A DNA stretch of 64,000 nucleotides from Echria macrotheca (lineage: Eukaryota; Ascomycota; Sordariomycetes; Sordariales; Schizotheciaceae). Every line of letters begins with the position of its first letter. Within the stretch, counting starts at the first letter, position 1. Shown here in pieces: positions 23,384 to 35,070 of this stretch. The position numbers and the translations under genes were made by a program. The stretch spans positions 310,001 through 374,000 of the forward strand of contig MU839843.1 of assembly GCA_030411725.1 (NCBI GenBank). The letters are read 5' to 3'. Under the pieces are notes generated by a model. The model was given only the letters and a program-made list of their open reading frames with translations. It had not been told where the DNA came from and made no database searches.

Positions 23384-24190
23384 CCGCCGGCTTGCTTCTC
23401 TGATCGTGTGATATGTCTGGGACAACGAAAAAACTTAAAACGAGTGAATATGCCCAGTCCGTTGAACGATTCATGGCCTAAGACGAGGTCAGCTCATAAA
23501 CAAGAAGAGGCTTTGCCCCGAGACGGACGGGGCATCCGGATCCCGTTGCCGTGTGGCCGTGTTATGGACTCCACTGCCGATGATGCACTCAGCAACGGCA
23601 ACAAGACGTAAACCTCAAGTCATCACGCCCGCGCGCCCGTCCAAATCCGGTGTGGCGCATGCAATTCCAGGGGCGGTGATCTCGGAAGTCTACCGATAAG
23701 GTCAGGGGCGGTGTCATGGAGTCGTCCCTTCTACACCTTTGCCGGGACGCGCCGTCAGGGGTTCCTGACATGCCCGACCTGTGTCTGCTAGCTATCTTTA
23801 TACTGGCACCGCATGCCTTGGGGTAGATTTATCGCAAGGTTGAAAAGCAATTGACGGTCCGACGCATGCATATCAGCGCAATATGTTGCTTGGGGAAGCT
23901 GCATCATAGTCGGGGTCGGATCAGGAGTGTGCATGCTCTCCGACTGGACACGCGTCTTGCCATGTCAAGGGACATGTTGTAAATAATTGAGTGGTGTATG
24001 CTATTAGCAATCGACTAGAACTCCGCCCTGAATTGTGAGGTGAGATGAAGATAAAAGGATGTAGAAACAGGGTAGGCTAGACATAACGAGGAGAGACCGT
24101 TACCGAACCACCTTGACACGACGACAACAACTACCCCCGGGCATCTTTGTGCTCAGTGCTCCATGCATATTGTATGGTCCGAATTCCAGG
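23384..24190. other. Intergenic region
   Basis: About 800 bp between two minus-strand genes, with no coding signal or clear repeat. It should hold the esterase promoter. Confidence 0.45.
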
Positions 24191-24691
24191 TCAAGTAAAA
24201 GTCTCCAGCGCCCAGCCTAGAATCCCCAAGCCCAGTGCAACCGAAAAGCCCTTCCCCTGAGGAAAGCCAGTGCCGAACTCCGGATCCGTGCCCAAGGCGC
24301 CTGGATACTGGATCGCTGCCAGTCCCCCAAGCCAGTAGACGCTCCCAGTGAAAACAGCGGCATGCAGCGACTGACGGGCTACTGCGGCCTGAGTAGCACT
24401 CAGCGAGCTGGACGTAGACTTGGTCTGGGCCAGCACCGGCTGCCAGGTGTAGAACAGTGTTGCCAGGCCGAGGAGAACCGATATGGTTATGGTTTGGCCG
24501 CAGTGGAACCTGTTTTGCCATTTGACGCTCGCGTTAGTTGACACTTGTCAGCGGTGGAAAACATCGGGAGCGCTTCACTTTGCATGCGGCGGCCAGCGCG
24601 GATTGAAGATGTGGGTGTGGTTGTAGTCGGCTAGCGGCGCCCCAAGGAGGAGCAAGAGCGAGTCGATCGTGAGGAGGATTCTGCCCAGCAT
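24191..24691 (-). CDS. Small DUF6640-like membrane protein
   Basis: Exons 24579-24691 and 24191-24509 (69-bp intron, GTGAAG...CTAAC...AACAG) give 143 aa. The first exon encodes MLGRILLTIDSLLLLLGAPL and the conserved HIFNPRWPPHAKFH motif that spans the splice. This matches a family of small fungal and bacterial membrane proteins that I recall as DUF6640. Three or four hydrophobic stretches fill the protein (residues about 4-20, 48-66, 92-108 and 126-140). No catalytic motif is visible and the function is not known. The strong conservation of the tryptophan/proline motif across the splice makes the structure secure. Confidence 0.82.
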
Positions 24692-27600
24692 GGTTCAGGT
24701 TCAAGAGCAGATATCGTCAAGATTGTTTAGATGTTTGCTGTTCCGGTTACCGACGATTCCGTAGGACAAGATGGGTGAGGTCACTGCCCGAAGATATAGA
24801 AGGCAGATCGGCGATAGGCCGGGCCCGCCGGGGTCTGATCCCCCAGCCCCGCGTGTGGTTCCAGGTTTCACTCAGGTTGTCAGCCCGCCTGTTTCCTTTC
24901 CTGGAAATGTCTTCAGAGGCTGCTCTCGGAGATGGAGTCGGGGCCGAGATGCTTGCTGATCCCTGGATCTCCTCGACCTATCACATTGCGTGCATCTTGT
25001 CCAGTGTCGTCGAGCGTCGTCGAGGCCTGGAAGAAACTGTGGTTGGGGTGGGAAATTCGACGCACAAACGATTCCGAAACCGGCACCTCTCAGTCAGTCC
25101 TGCGGCCAGCTAGGGCCCTTGGCGAGATTTTGTGCCTACTCGATATGTTGTATTCCGTAGAATGATCAATAGAGTTCGAGAAGACTGGGTTCGGAGCCGG
25201 TAGAGGGCATCGACGTGAAAGGATGAATGTTGGAAAGTGAGCGGTTGCGGTTGTCTGACGCTGGACCCCGCCTGCGGGGCTGCACACCACAGCGGGCAAA
25301 CCCCTAGCACATTAGTGGCTCCAGCACTCAAACCCAAAACTGGCAAAAAGGTATCTTGTCGCTCTCCACCTGTCGGGTTTCAGGTTGTTCTTTCAACAAC
25401 TCAACTTCACCCCATTTCCTCGATTATTATTACTCCATGTCCCAACACAGAACTCATCGGGAAGCTGTTTAGGTATTCAGTCGCAACATTTGACTCGATC
25501 CAGCTTCACATACTTGGCTTTCCATTCTTTCGTGCACAGCTGGCACACTACGTCATCTCCTGGAACCGAGCACCGCTCGTTGACGATAACAAGCTTAATA
25601 GTTAACTGACCTGGGTTGATACCCAACGAATGTTGGCAGTTGTCGACCCGCAGCGGATTCTGCAATGACCGTCTTCGCAATTGTCTGGGACAATTGCAAC
25701 TCGACGAACCCGACCGATTGCTCTGTGGAGCCGCGCCGAAACTTTGACCTCGCCCCATTGAAGGTAGTGTATTCTTTGCGCGACACTCTTCCCCTGATAT
25801 AGCTTCTTAAAAAGACGCTGCGGGCGTTTCTCATGCCCCACGCGATGCAAGATCAACCATTGCGATCAGCTCATCACCACCAGGCAAGTCCTCCGCAAGA
25901 GCGCGAGTTGAGAGTTTGCCGGCGATCACAGCTGCGACCACTTCCCCGCCCCGCATCATCGGATTTCGAGCGAGAGGGGCTCCGGCCCAAGCTTCAACAA
26001 GCCCTGCTAGCTCTGATATGTACATGTCAGTGGTCAAGACGTTGTCTGCTTCCCAGTCTTTCTCCTCTGCCCAACAAAATCATCAGTTTCCTCGCGCTGC
26101 TCATTCCACTTCCTTCCGCTTCCATTGTCTTTTGGTGCGGACTGATAGGACCCACGTCTAACTATCCAGTGCCATCCACCAGCCTCAGGGACGAAGCGCA
26201 TCAAGTCGGCCATCGACCAGAAGCATCGTTCGTCCCTCTCCCTCGCGAAGTGCTGACGATACCCTTCCGACGGCCGCCAGAAGACCAGTCAACCCATCAT
26301 GGCCACCCACCACGCCCGCTAAAATGCCCCGTGCTATACCGGCACTAATTTCGACTACTGACTGCCTGACCAGTCACCTCCCCACCGTCCTCGAACTCCG
26401 CTCTCCCACGTTCCATGACTCTCCCTCGACCCGGCCACTACAAAAAACGTTGACCATCCTTCACTATTGTAAACTCATTAACTTTCGCAACACCCATCAG
26501 CTCCGGGCCGCGCCTTGGCCTATTTTACCATAAAATCGAGCTGGTGCTGGTATCCATCACTGGCATCCATCATCAACGGAACTGGTTCGTCATTGTCGCT
26601 CTCCCCCGTCTTGTCGTTGCACTTGAGTTCGACATCGCTAACTCGATAATCATCAACAGAAAACTCGGCCACACCGCAGGCTACTGGGCATCCGTTGTCG
26701 CGCCCTTGGTGCCGGCGCACCGTACCTAACGGCCATCCTTGAGCGGTGACGACGGGCTCCGGCGATAGTTCCATGACGATGAGTCGACGGGCTGCTCCGC
26801 ATCCTCGAGAATACCCGGACGAAGACATATATCGTTGGCCGGAGCGCATCATCGCCGACACACCCGTCCTGCCCTGCAAGTGTGAGGTAGGAAGTTCAGC
26901 GATACCCACCGCCCCAAGCGGGGACATGTCACAAGCACATCACAAATGCACATCACGAAGACCAGCGGAATTAAGTCAACTATTCTGTTCTCTGCTCTCG
27001 CGCATCATGATTTTACCCCTCCCAAAAGACAACAGGTACGAAGCGACCCGACGCGGAAGCCCGCCTCGGGTTCAGATGAGGCGGGCATGCATGTCTAGTA
27101 AACTTGCTGTCCCCCATCATCGCCCACGTCACCTAAACTAGATCTGATTCCTATGGCGCAAGGCGCCTTTCTAATATCCCCTGACCAGCACTAAAATGCA
27201 ATGCATGCCTTTCTTTTCATGTGCAGCCTCCCATCATCTTCCTCGTTTTGTTCATCGAAGATGCGCGCACCAAACCCACCGGATTTCGGTTCTTCCTCCC
27301 CGCGAACGCGTGCGTGCGGTGAAACGTCCTCCGGGCGATGAGAAAAAGAAGGATCAACCAAGACCGTGGGGGCGGGAGGGGTAACTGATTTCTTAATAAA
27401 GTTACACATAATATTCTTACAGGGACGGAACGAAGACCGATCTTGGCTCTTCTCTCGGCGCACGTTGTGATGGTAAGTGGTTGTGACGGTAAGTGGTTAT
27501 TTGGTGGACGGGATGCTGAAGTTGCGGACTGTCGCGTCTCTCGCAAGAGACGGACCCATCTGTGAGAGGCGGATAACCCACCCCAAGATAGCAAGCATTC

Positions 27601-27750
27601 CTGGCAAGAATGCTCAGCCCGAACACAACTGACGGATCAGCTGTTCCATGATTGGCGCGGCCATGACGGCGTGCCGATGAAGCATCCAGGAACCACACGG
27701 ACGGCTGGCGACAATCGATACAGGACTCAAACAACGGTGCGTGGACCGCT
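24692..27750. other. 3-kb region without a firm gene
   Basis: No confident gene apart from a possible lone exon at 25831-26066. Reading frames are short and overlap on both strands. The part near 27750 should be the 3' UTR of the bromodomain gene. The length is unusual for this gene-dense window, so decayed or fast-evolving genes cannot be excluded. Confidence 0.4.
25831..26066 (-). other. Possible lone 3' exon of an unidentified gene
   Basis: On the minus strand, an acceptor-like TTTTGTTGGGCAG precedes an open frame of about 78 codons. Its composition is protein-like (MYISELAGLVEAWAGAPLAR ... GDELIAMVDLASRGA, then stop). I could not find matching upstream exons, and I do not recognise the sequence. 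It may be a remnant, or the end of a small gene. Confidence 0.2.
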
Positions 27751-30700
27751 CTACTCCTCCTCGGAGCTCTCCTCGTCATCGCTATCAAGGCGGACTTCGG
27801 GGTTCTGAAGCGGGTCCGTCGAACCTCTGCCAGTGCCGTTGCCGTTGCCCTCAATCGATTCCATCGGCTCTTGACTTCCGGAACCTTGACGGCCGGCCTG
27901 AGCCCGCAGCTCCGTAAGCTGCTGGAGACGACGCTCCTGCTCAACGCGACTCATAGGCTTGTTCTTCTTGGACTTGGCGACTCCCTTGGGACGAGCGGGC
28001 GTGGATTGCACGGGCACCGGCGGCGCTGCAAACGTCTTCTCCTTCTCCGCCTTCAGATTAGGAAAAGCCTTTGTGACGAGGTCATAAAGACGGACGAGTG
28101 CGTCCTCAGACAGCTGCTCGATGTCGAGTTCCAACTCGCCCGAGTCGTTCTCCCCCTGGCCAGTGTCCTTCTTGATGATGTCAATGGCCCTCTCCAGCTG
28201 CCCGCCGTCCAACTCAGCAATACCGCCCGCGATGACCTCCTTCTCCAGCGCGCCCATCTTCTTCTTGGCCGGCTTCTTGGCACCGCCCGTCTTTTTGAAG
28301 CCACCACTGCCACCTGCAGCCGATGCACCGCCAGCCTTCTTGCCGCCGCCGCTGCCCGAGACACCGGCCTTTTTCGGCTTGGACGCCTTAGCCTTGGCCG
28401 GCTTCTTTGCTTGCAGCGCATTAAGCTTCCCCCGTTCGCCCATCAGCTGTTTCTGGAGCAGAGCGACCACGGACTGGGTAATGTCGACATCTGCCTCGTC
28501 AGCTGTACCACTGTTGATCATGTCGTTGAGCTTCTTAGACTCTTCTTCAAGACGTTTCTGGATAGTAGCCACACGCGTCTGGAGAGCTTTTTGCTCCGGG
28601 TCAGCCTCGGGCTCGCCCTCGGACTCATGATCCTCATCGTCCGAGTCGTCCTTGGGGATGGGGCTCAAGTTGCTCTGGAACGGGGTGGGCGCCGGAGCAT
28701 GCTTGGCCATCCAGTCATCCTTCTTGCTAAACTCCTTCCTGAACAGCTGCTGCAACTTCACTGCCGCATCGTAAACAGGATGCTCTTCGCCATTGAACAA
28801 TCTGCAATTCTTCACTATGAGATCGAAGTCCTTTTCGAACTCCTTTGCAGAGGTGTATTCGCCGGCGTTCATCTTGTTACCCATGGTCTGGAGATCCATT
28901 GGCTTCTTGACGATCTTGTGGTACGAAGGTATGTTGAGGGCTACGGGGTCGACGGGCTGCAAGAAGGCATTGTTGATGTCAAAGTACTTTTGCTTCCGGA
29001 TCTCGGTGAGGACCTCGTCGCAGAAGCGCAGCTCCGGGGGCAGCTTCTTCTTGCGCTTTGTGTCGTAGACCAGATCCTTGGGATGCGCAGGCTTGACCGG
29101 GCGTTTGACGCGACCGTCCCCCTTCGTGGAATCGCGTCGGATGATGGGCATGCCGTTGTTGTTGGCGGGTATGGCGAACGCAGGCGAGTCGGTGACTGCT
29201 GGCTTCGGTGCCGGCGCAGCAGTAGCTGTCTTCGACTGGGCGGGTGAAGAGAGGGAAGGACCGGCTGGTGACGAAGCCGGTGGCTTTGTCTGCGTGCGTG
29301 GCTCTGTGTGGCGTGTCGGGTGCTGCTTGGCAGGTTCCTTCTTCTCAGGCTTCGAGGGCTCCAAGGCTGACACGAGCGCCATTCTTTGCTGAATCCCATC
29401 CCGGGTCGACTTGGCAGATAGCGTGACGTCGTGATTTTCCCCGTTGAAGAGAATGGAGTTTGCAACCAAGAGATCGATATCGGCCAAAAAGTCGCGCATG
29501 GTGGTGTACTTTGGAAGCTCGCCACGGAGCTTCCGCTCCATCATACTGATGTCAATGGGCGAAGGAACCTTGGCGCTGTACTCGGGCCATAGATGGGGCC
29601 AGAGGGTTTCCACCGAAGATTTGAAGTTCGCCCCAGCCTTCGTCTTCTTCACGCCTGCCAAGATCAGTCTCAGCTGCCTCGCCATGTACTCTGTCATGGG
29701 GTGCGTCGCAAGTGACGGGTCGTCCAACCGCTTTTCCTTCCCCTTCGCGTCCTGGGCGAGGGACGGAGCGGGTGTGGAGGGTTTGTCCAAGTCCATCTTG
29801 TCGTCGTCCTTGGGCGGCGGCTTGACTTGTACCTGGTCGCCGGCTGGCGAAACCTTTGCTCTCTTAGCTACTGGCTCATCCTCGCTATCTACCTCGCGCG
29901 CACGTGCTACTTTTGTGGGTTGCGACGGCTCCGAGAGGCTGGTATCGGCAGTTGTAGGAAGAGGGGGGGATTTTGGGTTTGTTGTGGTGGCTTGCTCTTT
30001 GGTATCGTCAAACGGCGAATGGGGAGGGGCGTCGCTCATCACGGTGTCCTGGGTGTCCTGTGCAGTGGGTCTGGACTCATCGACGTGCATATCTTCTTGG
30101 GCAGGAGACGGAATGGCGCTGAGAGGCGAGTTGAGGTCTGTTATAGGTGCCGATGGGGAGTGCCCGTGCGCGATAGCCTCTGCATCGGCGGCGTGGTCTT
30201 GTGTTAGAGGGGCTGTCGGTGCATGAGCAGGTGCAGTTGTAGGCTCGTTCACCATCGCCTCATCGGCCGCGTCCATCTCTCCACTACCAGATTGCTGCGC
30301 GCTAGCGTCCGACTTGGACGTCTCTTTAACTTCCGCACTCTCTTCGCGTTCCAGAGCTGTCGCCGTCCCGTTCGTTGTCCCGTTTGGTTTGTCGGCTACT
30401 GCTTGGTTTGACGAGAAAGCGTCATCGTTCTTCTCCAGGTTCGCCTCGCTGTCGAGTATCGGTACGCTTTCCGACTTCGGCTTGAGGGGATGGCTGTCTT
30501 GGTGACTGCGTCGTGTTAGCGTTTGGATAGATCGCGGGAGTGCAACTGCGCAACGGGTCAAAAGCGCGTCTGAGTTCGCGCCATGATAATCCCCCGTCAC
30601 GACGGTGGATGCAAACGGATGCAAACAGAAAAAGAGAAAAAGTGCGACTAACCCATTGAGCTCCGGGGTCCCATTCCGTATCTCCTCGACAACCAGCGCG

Positions 30701-30756
30701 CCCTTGGGAGTTCCTTTCTCCTCCAGGAGCACACCGTCGAGATGTTGAGTTGTCAT
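27751..30756 (-). CDS. BDF1: BET-family double bromodomain protein (Bdf1-like)
   Basis: Exons 30653-30756 and 27751-30505 (147-bp intron, GTTAGT...GCTAACACGACGCAG) give 952 aa. Bromodomain 1 lies at about 305-410 (MTEYMARQLRLIL ... PSPIDISMMERKL ... NSILFNGENH). Bromodomain 2 lies at about 526-634 (FCDEVLTEIRKQKYFDINNAF ... PVALNIPSYHKIVKKPMDL ... NCRLFNGEEHPVY). Both keep the acetyl-lysine-binding Asn. An NET domain follows at about 787-850 (GGQLERAIDIIKKD ... LSEDALVRLYDLV), then an acidic Ser/Glu tail. BET proteins read acetylated H4 and help recruit TFIID. The first about 300 residues are low-complexity. Two ATGs nine bases apart (30765, 30756) compete; I chose 30756 for its G at -3. Bromodomain 1 is more divergent than 2. 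Confidence 0.93.
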   Translation of the reverse strand: MTTQHLDGVLLEEKGTPKGALVVEEIRNGTPELNGLVALFLFFCLHPFASTVVTGDYHGANSDALLTRCAVALPRSIQTLTRRSHQDSHPLKPKSESVPILDSEANLEKNDDAFSSNQAVADKPNGTTNGTATALEREESAEVKETSKSDASAQQSGSGEMDAADEAMVNEPTTAPAHAPTAPLTQDHAADAEAIAHGHSPSAPITDLNSPLSAIPSPAQEDMHVDESRPTAQDTQDTVMSDAPPHSPFDDTKEQATTTNPKSPPLPTTADTSLSEPSQPTKVARAREVDSEDEPVAKRAKVSPAGDQVQVKPPPKDDDKMDLDKPSTPAPSLAQDAKGKEKRLDDPSLATHPMTEYMARQLRLILAGVKKTKAGANFKSSVETLWPHLWPEYSAKVPSPIDISMMERKLRGELPKYTTMRDFLADIDLLVANSILFNGENHDVTLSAKSTRDGIQQRMALVSALEPSKPEKKEPAKQHPTRHTEPRTQTKPPASSPAGPSLSSPAQSKTATAAPAPKPAVTDSPAFAIPANNNGMPIIRRDSTKGDGRVKRPVKPAHPKDLVYDTKRKKKLPPELRFCDEVLTEIRKQKYFDINNAFLQPVDPVALNIPSYHKIVKKPMDLQTMGNKMNAGEYTSAKEFEKDFDLIVKNCRLFNGEEHPVYDAAVKLQQLFRKEFSKKDDWMAKHAPAPTPFQSNLSPIPKDDSDDEDHESEGEPEADPEQKALQTRVATIQKRLEEESKKLNDMINSGTADEADVDITQSVVALLQKQLMGERGKLNALQAKKPAKAKASKPKKAGVSGSGGGKKAGGASAAGGSGGFKKTGGAKKPAKKKMGALEKEVIAGGIAELDGGQLERAIDIIKKDTGQGENDSGELELDIEQLSEDALVRLYDLVTKAFPNLKAEKEKTFAAPPVPVQSTPARPKGVAKSKKNKPMSRVEQERRLQQLTELRAQAGRQGSGSQEPMESIEGNGNGTGRGSTDPLQNPEVRLDSDDEESSEEE

Positions 30757-33278
30757 GACTAACATTCGAATGCGCAAAACCTAGATAGAATGCGACATCA
30801 AGACTGCGCGCGGGGTGAGCAGGTGTTCGCAATGCGCCGGCAGAGCTAGACTTGGTTGACAGGAAAGTGTGATTGCGATGACAAGTAGAGAATGCGATCG
30901 CGAAGCGCACTAATGCGCGACACTTGGAAGAAGCGTGGCAATGACAACGGCGAAAAAAGGCTGGGGTTGTGGTCGCGGCGCGCAAGGAGGCAAGTGGTGT
31001 GGCGGGGATGCGATGGTTTGCGGCGGCGAGGGAACGTGCACGCGCCGTTTGGATGGGATCGGGAAATCAAGCGACGAGAAAAAAAAGGGCAACCACTTAC
31101 ATTTTGTGCAGAACCGGCGCGGGGAGGAAGGCTGAGAATTAAAGGGCTCGGGGCTAGCCTCGCGCAACCCAGGTGCGAATTTCGGGTGGCTGGGGTGCGG
31201 CGAGATGGGGACGGCGCGGATCTCGCAGAAAAAAAATAAAAAGGAGAGAGAAGGGTAGCTTGCGCGGAAGTGCGCAGGTCTGGCGCGTTATCCGTGATCT
31301 GTGCGCTCTGGTTGGTCGGCGCTCGGGTGGGGGCGAGGAGGTGCGGGACCGCGTCGGTCTGTCCAAAATTTCTGTGGAAAACACACATGTCAGTGCCCGC
31401 CGGCGGTCTGGGGCTATTTATCAGGAGTTCCTTGCTCCAACGTGCTTGGGATGGCTCCTTCTCTGATTGGTCCGCCAGGCTTATCGACGCGGCTTTGAGC
31501 TACCTGGTTGGCTGGCGGGATGCGAGGTGGGCCGTGCGAGAGAGACTTGAAGGGCACAAGTCCTCTGTACCACAGCTTGCACGCCCTCGAAATTCTCCCA
31601 CTGCATTCAAACAGGAACCCGACATCGCCATCGAGTCTTCTCTCTCCCGAACCCATGGATCGCCCACAACCCGCCGTCAGCGTCGCCGCTTGGCGAGCCT
31701 TTCGCAAATTCGACCCAGGGGACGACTAGGCGAAACGTGGCCGGATTCAACACCGCGAACATCACGCTTGCGACACAAAGAGATGGGGATGAGTGACCTC
31801 ACCTCAAACGGGGACCTTCCTGGCCAAACGAAGCATGCGCCTCCAGCTCAATCGACTGCCACACGGAATGCTCGGAACGACCTCTAAACGACTCTACCAG
31901 AGACGGAAACGACGAACGATTTGGCTGCGTCGCACCGTCCCGAAAAAAAAAATAAAGCCGTCGATGACGATGGCGAGGCGACGAAGCGGCGTCGGCAGTA
32001 ACGACTGACCCGAAACCGCCGTGCACCGCGTCGGTCGCAACGGCGCCGGATGTTCAGGGGTACGCGAGAATGACGCGAGGTTGGTTTGCAGCGGACCAAC
32101 CACAATATGGGTCTAATTTAAAAAGGAAATTTCGCGGTTCGAATCCCAGCAGCAGCTCTTTGGTCTTTTCCTGGGAACGTGTCGCGTCGTGGCGTCAGCC
32201 GGGTGCACCGATCGGAAGGCTAAGGTACTTGGGCCATGTACCTCGGCTAAGCTGCGTGGTTGGCTGGTCGCAGGCGGTCAGCGGCGATCAGGACTTTTTG
32301 ACGAGGAAAAGCTGCAAAATTCTGGAATCGGGACAGCTTGTTATTTGTACGAGGACTTGTCCGTTTAGGACACCTCCACGGGTCGCTCCTCCCAGGCCGC
32401 CACCCTGCAGGGATAAAGCTAAGCTTGAGACCGCTTCGTCCAATCATATCTCTGCTTGCTTCACACCACGGCAGGGATTGTTTTCCACCAGAAGGGAGGG
32501 AATCGCAGTTTGAAGCTCACTGCTTCCGCAACATCATCAAGATTCGTGACCATGGAGCGTTGTATTTCTTGCCATACTCTACCTTGAGATTCACAGCGTT
32601 CTCTGCAAGGTTGGATTCATCAGAATGACGCGCATCCCACCGTAGAATCCCCACAAATCGGTCCCATGTTGTGACAGGCTGCAGCGGGACTGGCGAACCA
32701 ATCAGAGTCCATGATCTCACAAATCTCTCAACGCTCTGAAATTGCTGCCTGAGGCCACAAAGCACAGCCACACTGTTCATTCGATGACTCATCTCCATCA
32801 GACACCATCACATGATTTGTCACGGGCGGGCACGGCTTGCACGGGACCCCTGTGAGACCTTGTGTGAACTCGTTCCCCAGTTCCTGAGAAGGTGAAGTTC
32901 TTGGTAAAACTCACGTGATCCACATCACACCAAAACACTGACAGCCCAGCGACGCTCGGACCAAGCGGGACACAAGAGATTCAGATCCCGGCAACGAAAT
33001 GTGGGGAACTTGAGCAGACCGCAAAAAAAGTTTTGGCTGCATCTGGATTTTCTGCCGCCTCAAATAATGGAATCCAAAGTCCATCACATCTGTCTTCACT
33101 CACCCATCGTAACCCTCGCTTGCAGGTGAAATTCTCGGGTACCGATTGCTTAGTACAGGTCAGTTCATCCTGCACTCAATCAATCAATTTCTCGAGACGG
33201 CATTCCCTCGTCCCATCGCCGAACAACCTCGCGCACTCGACCCACGCGACTTCATCCCCTCCCATCCAGACCGCCAAT
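30757..33278. other. Long divergent intergenic region, BDF1 / UTP5-like
   Basis: About 2.5 kb between two divergent housekeeping genes. The many small frames on both strands show no protein family. It presumably holds both promoters and long 5' UTRs. A tRNA B-box look-alike at about 32133-32146 has no foldable tRNA around it. Confidence 0.45.
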
Positions 33279-34556
33279 ATGTCGGCGAAGCGGAAATCAT
33301 TTACCTCCGTGGCGAAGCCGGTAGTGCGGCCGAGTCCTAAGAACGCCACAAAGGCCAGGATCGACGAGTCGAGGACAGCTGTAACGAGCGGGTCGGCATC
33401 CAAGTCGCACTCAAAGGTCACGGCGGAAGTAATCTCGAGCGATTCGCAAGAAGATCAATCAGGAATTGAGGATGAGGAGAGCGAAGAGGAGGCAGACACC
33501 ATACCTGAGAAGCAAAGGATAGCCGGCCCCAAGGACACCAAGCCAGAATCGGGCGGGGATGTCGACGTGGAGGATACCGAGATGGCGTCGCCCAAGGCCG
33601 ATGACGGCGAATCCGACTCGGAAGACGCATCTCCCACCTTTGGCGACCTGGTACGAGGCACAACGAGCACCACAGTCGACGTCCCGACAACCCTCGCCGC
33701 CCAGTCATCCAGCGCCGTGTCGCGAACAGCAGCGCAGCCGCGGTCGATGCTGCCACCCGTCACCTCGACCTCTCTCGGCACCGTGCTGAACCAAGCGCTC
33801 AAGACCGACGACCGCGACCTTCTCGAGTCCTGTCTGCAGGTCAACGACGTCGCCATCATCCAGAACACCATCAACCGCATGGACTCGGCCCTCGCCTGCA
33901 CGCTCCTCACCAAGCTCGCCGACCGCATGCACCGCCGGCCCGGGCGCGCGCTGAGCTTGATGCGCTGGATGCAGTGGACGCTGATCGCGCACGGCGGCAC
34001 GCTTGTGACGCAGGCCGGCCTGGTTAACAAGCTGGACAACCTGCGCCGCGTGCTCGAGGAGCGCGGCCGTGGGCTGCCGAAGCTGCTCGCGCTCAAGGGC
34101 AAGCTCGAGATGCTCGATATGCAGATGCAGTACCGCCGGGCGATTCGCAATGCCAAGGGCGGCTCGGACGGCGATGAGTCGGAGAACCCGGACGAGCCGG
34201 GCGTTGTTTATGTCGAGGGCGAGGACGAGGAGCTCAAGCGGCTTTCGGGGGAAATCAAGGCGCTTACCAACGGGACTCGCACACGAGGAGGCGACGAGGA
34301 CGACCTTGGCGGTCTCAACGGCATCGGTGATGAGGATTCGGAGGATGATTCCGACGAGGAGGAAGAGGATGATGACCTGGCTGAGGACGGCGACGATCTC
34401 ACGGATGCCGAGTCGCTGGATGAGGACTCGGTCGACCACGACGACGTCGAGGAGGAGAGCGCTGATGAGGATGTCGAGGAGGACCAGGACGACGAGGATA
34501 GCGCGCCGCCGGCCAAGATGCAAAAGGTGTCGGCCAAGGCCGGCAGGAGGAAGTAG
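33279..34556 (+). CDS. UTP5: Utp12-domain protein, Utp5-like, SSU processome
   Basis: Single exon, 425 aa. Residues about 1-160 are Ser/Glu/Asp-rich. The Utp12 (Dip2/Utp12) helical domain lies at about 165-290: SLGTVLNQALKTDDRDLLES, IIQNTINRMDSALACTLLTK, LMRWMQWTLIAHGG and LLALKGKLEMLDMQMQYR. The last 130 residues are extremely acidic (DEDSEDDSDEEEEDDD) and end in a basic patch (KMQKVSAKAGRRK). Utp5 belongs to the t-UTP/UtpA part of the small-subunit processome in the nucleolus. Yeast Utp5 also has WD40 repeats before this domain; none is seen here, so the Utp5 assignment rests on the Utp12 domain alone. The ATG at 33279 follows a short 5' stretch that is open but not conserved-looking. Confidence 0.8.
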   Translation: MSAKRKSFTSVAKPVVRPSPKNATKARIDESRTAVTSGSASKSHSKVTAEVISSDSQEDQSGIEDEESEEEADTIPEKQRIAGPKDTKPESGGDVDVEDTEMASPKADDGESDSEDASPTFGDLVRGTTSTTVDVPTTLAAQSSSAVSRTAAQPRSMLPPVTSTSLGTVLNQALKTDDRDLLESCLQVNDVAIIQNTINRMDSALACTLLTKLADRMHRRPGRALSLMRWMQWTLIAHGGTLVTQAGLVNKLDNLRRVLEERGRGLPKLLALKGKLEMLDMQMQYRRAIRNAKGGSDGDESENPDEPGVVYVEGEDEELKRLSGEIKALTNGTRTRGGDEDDLGGLNGIGDEDSEDDSDEEEEDDDLAEDGDDLTDAESLDEDSVDHDDVEEESADEDVEEDQDDEDSAPPAKMQKVSAKAGRRK

Positions 34557-34889
34557 TATTCTCGGTGGATGTGGCTATGTATTGTGGCGCGTTAGATGCA
34601 GTTCTCTGCAAGATTCGGATTTTTTTCCGTCTTTGTCCTTGCACCACCACCCGCGTATCATGTACAGACACGGGCATGGGAAGAGGTTCGGGATCCTAGG
34701 GTGGTGTGGTGTGCACATATGCTCCGTACTCCATATAGATCTTCCGGGTTCGTAGGGTTGGCCGATGCGTGCGTGCGGTGTGTGCCGCCCGCCCTTATGT
34801 TAGACTACCTAGCGGCAGCCAGCACCAGCAAGAGCGAGCGGTTCTTGCTAAAATAGAGCTGACTTGCTCAGCCAGTCAGTCGAGAAAAG

Positions 34890-34942
34890 AAAAGCAGCGC
34901 ATGAAAAGCAGCACATGGAAAGCAGCACATGAAAAGCAGTGG
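34890..34942. repeat. Short tandem repeat, about 14-bp unit
   Basis: Four imperfect copies of AAAAGCAGCACATG stand head to tail; unit length varies by a base and CGC replaces CAC in one copy. No coding role is apparent. Confidence 0.8.
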
Positions 34943-35070
34943 TGAATGTGAAATCTGGCCGCTGGCCGCTGCGAATGGTAGACTATATAAATTCCTCTTC
35001 GCTCCCCATCTGCTGGTATCCTTTCGAATTATTCCTCATTCTACTACCCATGCTACTCCAGCCCTTTACA

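Noticed and set aside
26520..26927. 135-codon minus-strand open frame
   Set aside because: Composition is not protein-like, there is no family match, and an overlapping plus frame of similar length exists.
28053..29525. Long frames opposite or overlapping the bromodomain gene
   Set aside because: They are shadows of the G+C-rich BDF1 coding strand in other frames.
32070..32150. tRNA B-box-like GGTTCGAATCCC near 32133-32146
   Set aside because: No T-stem pairing around the loop, no convincing A box upstream and no acceptor stem; it does not fold as a tRNA.
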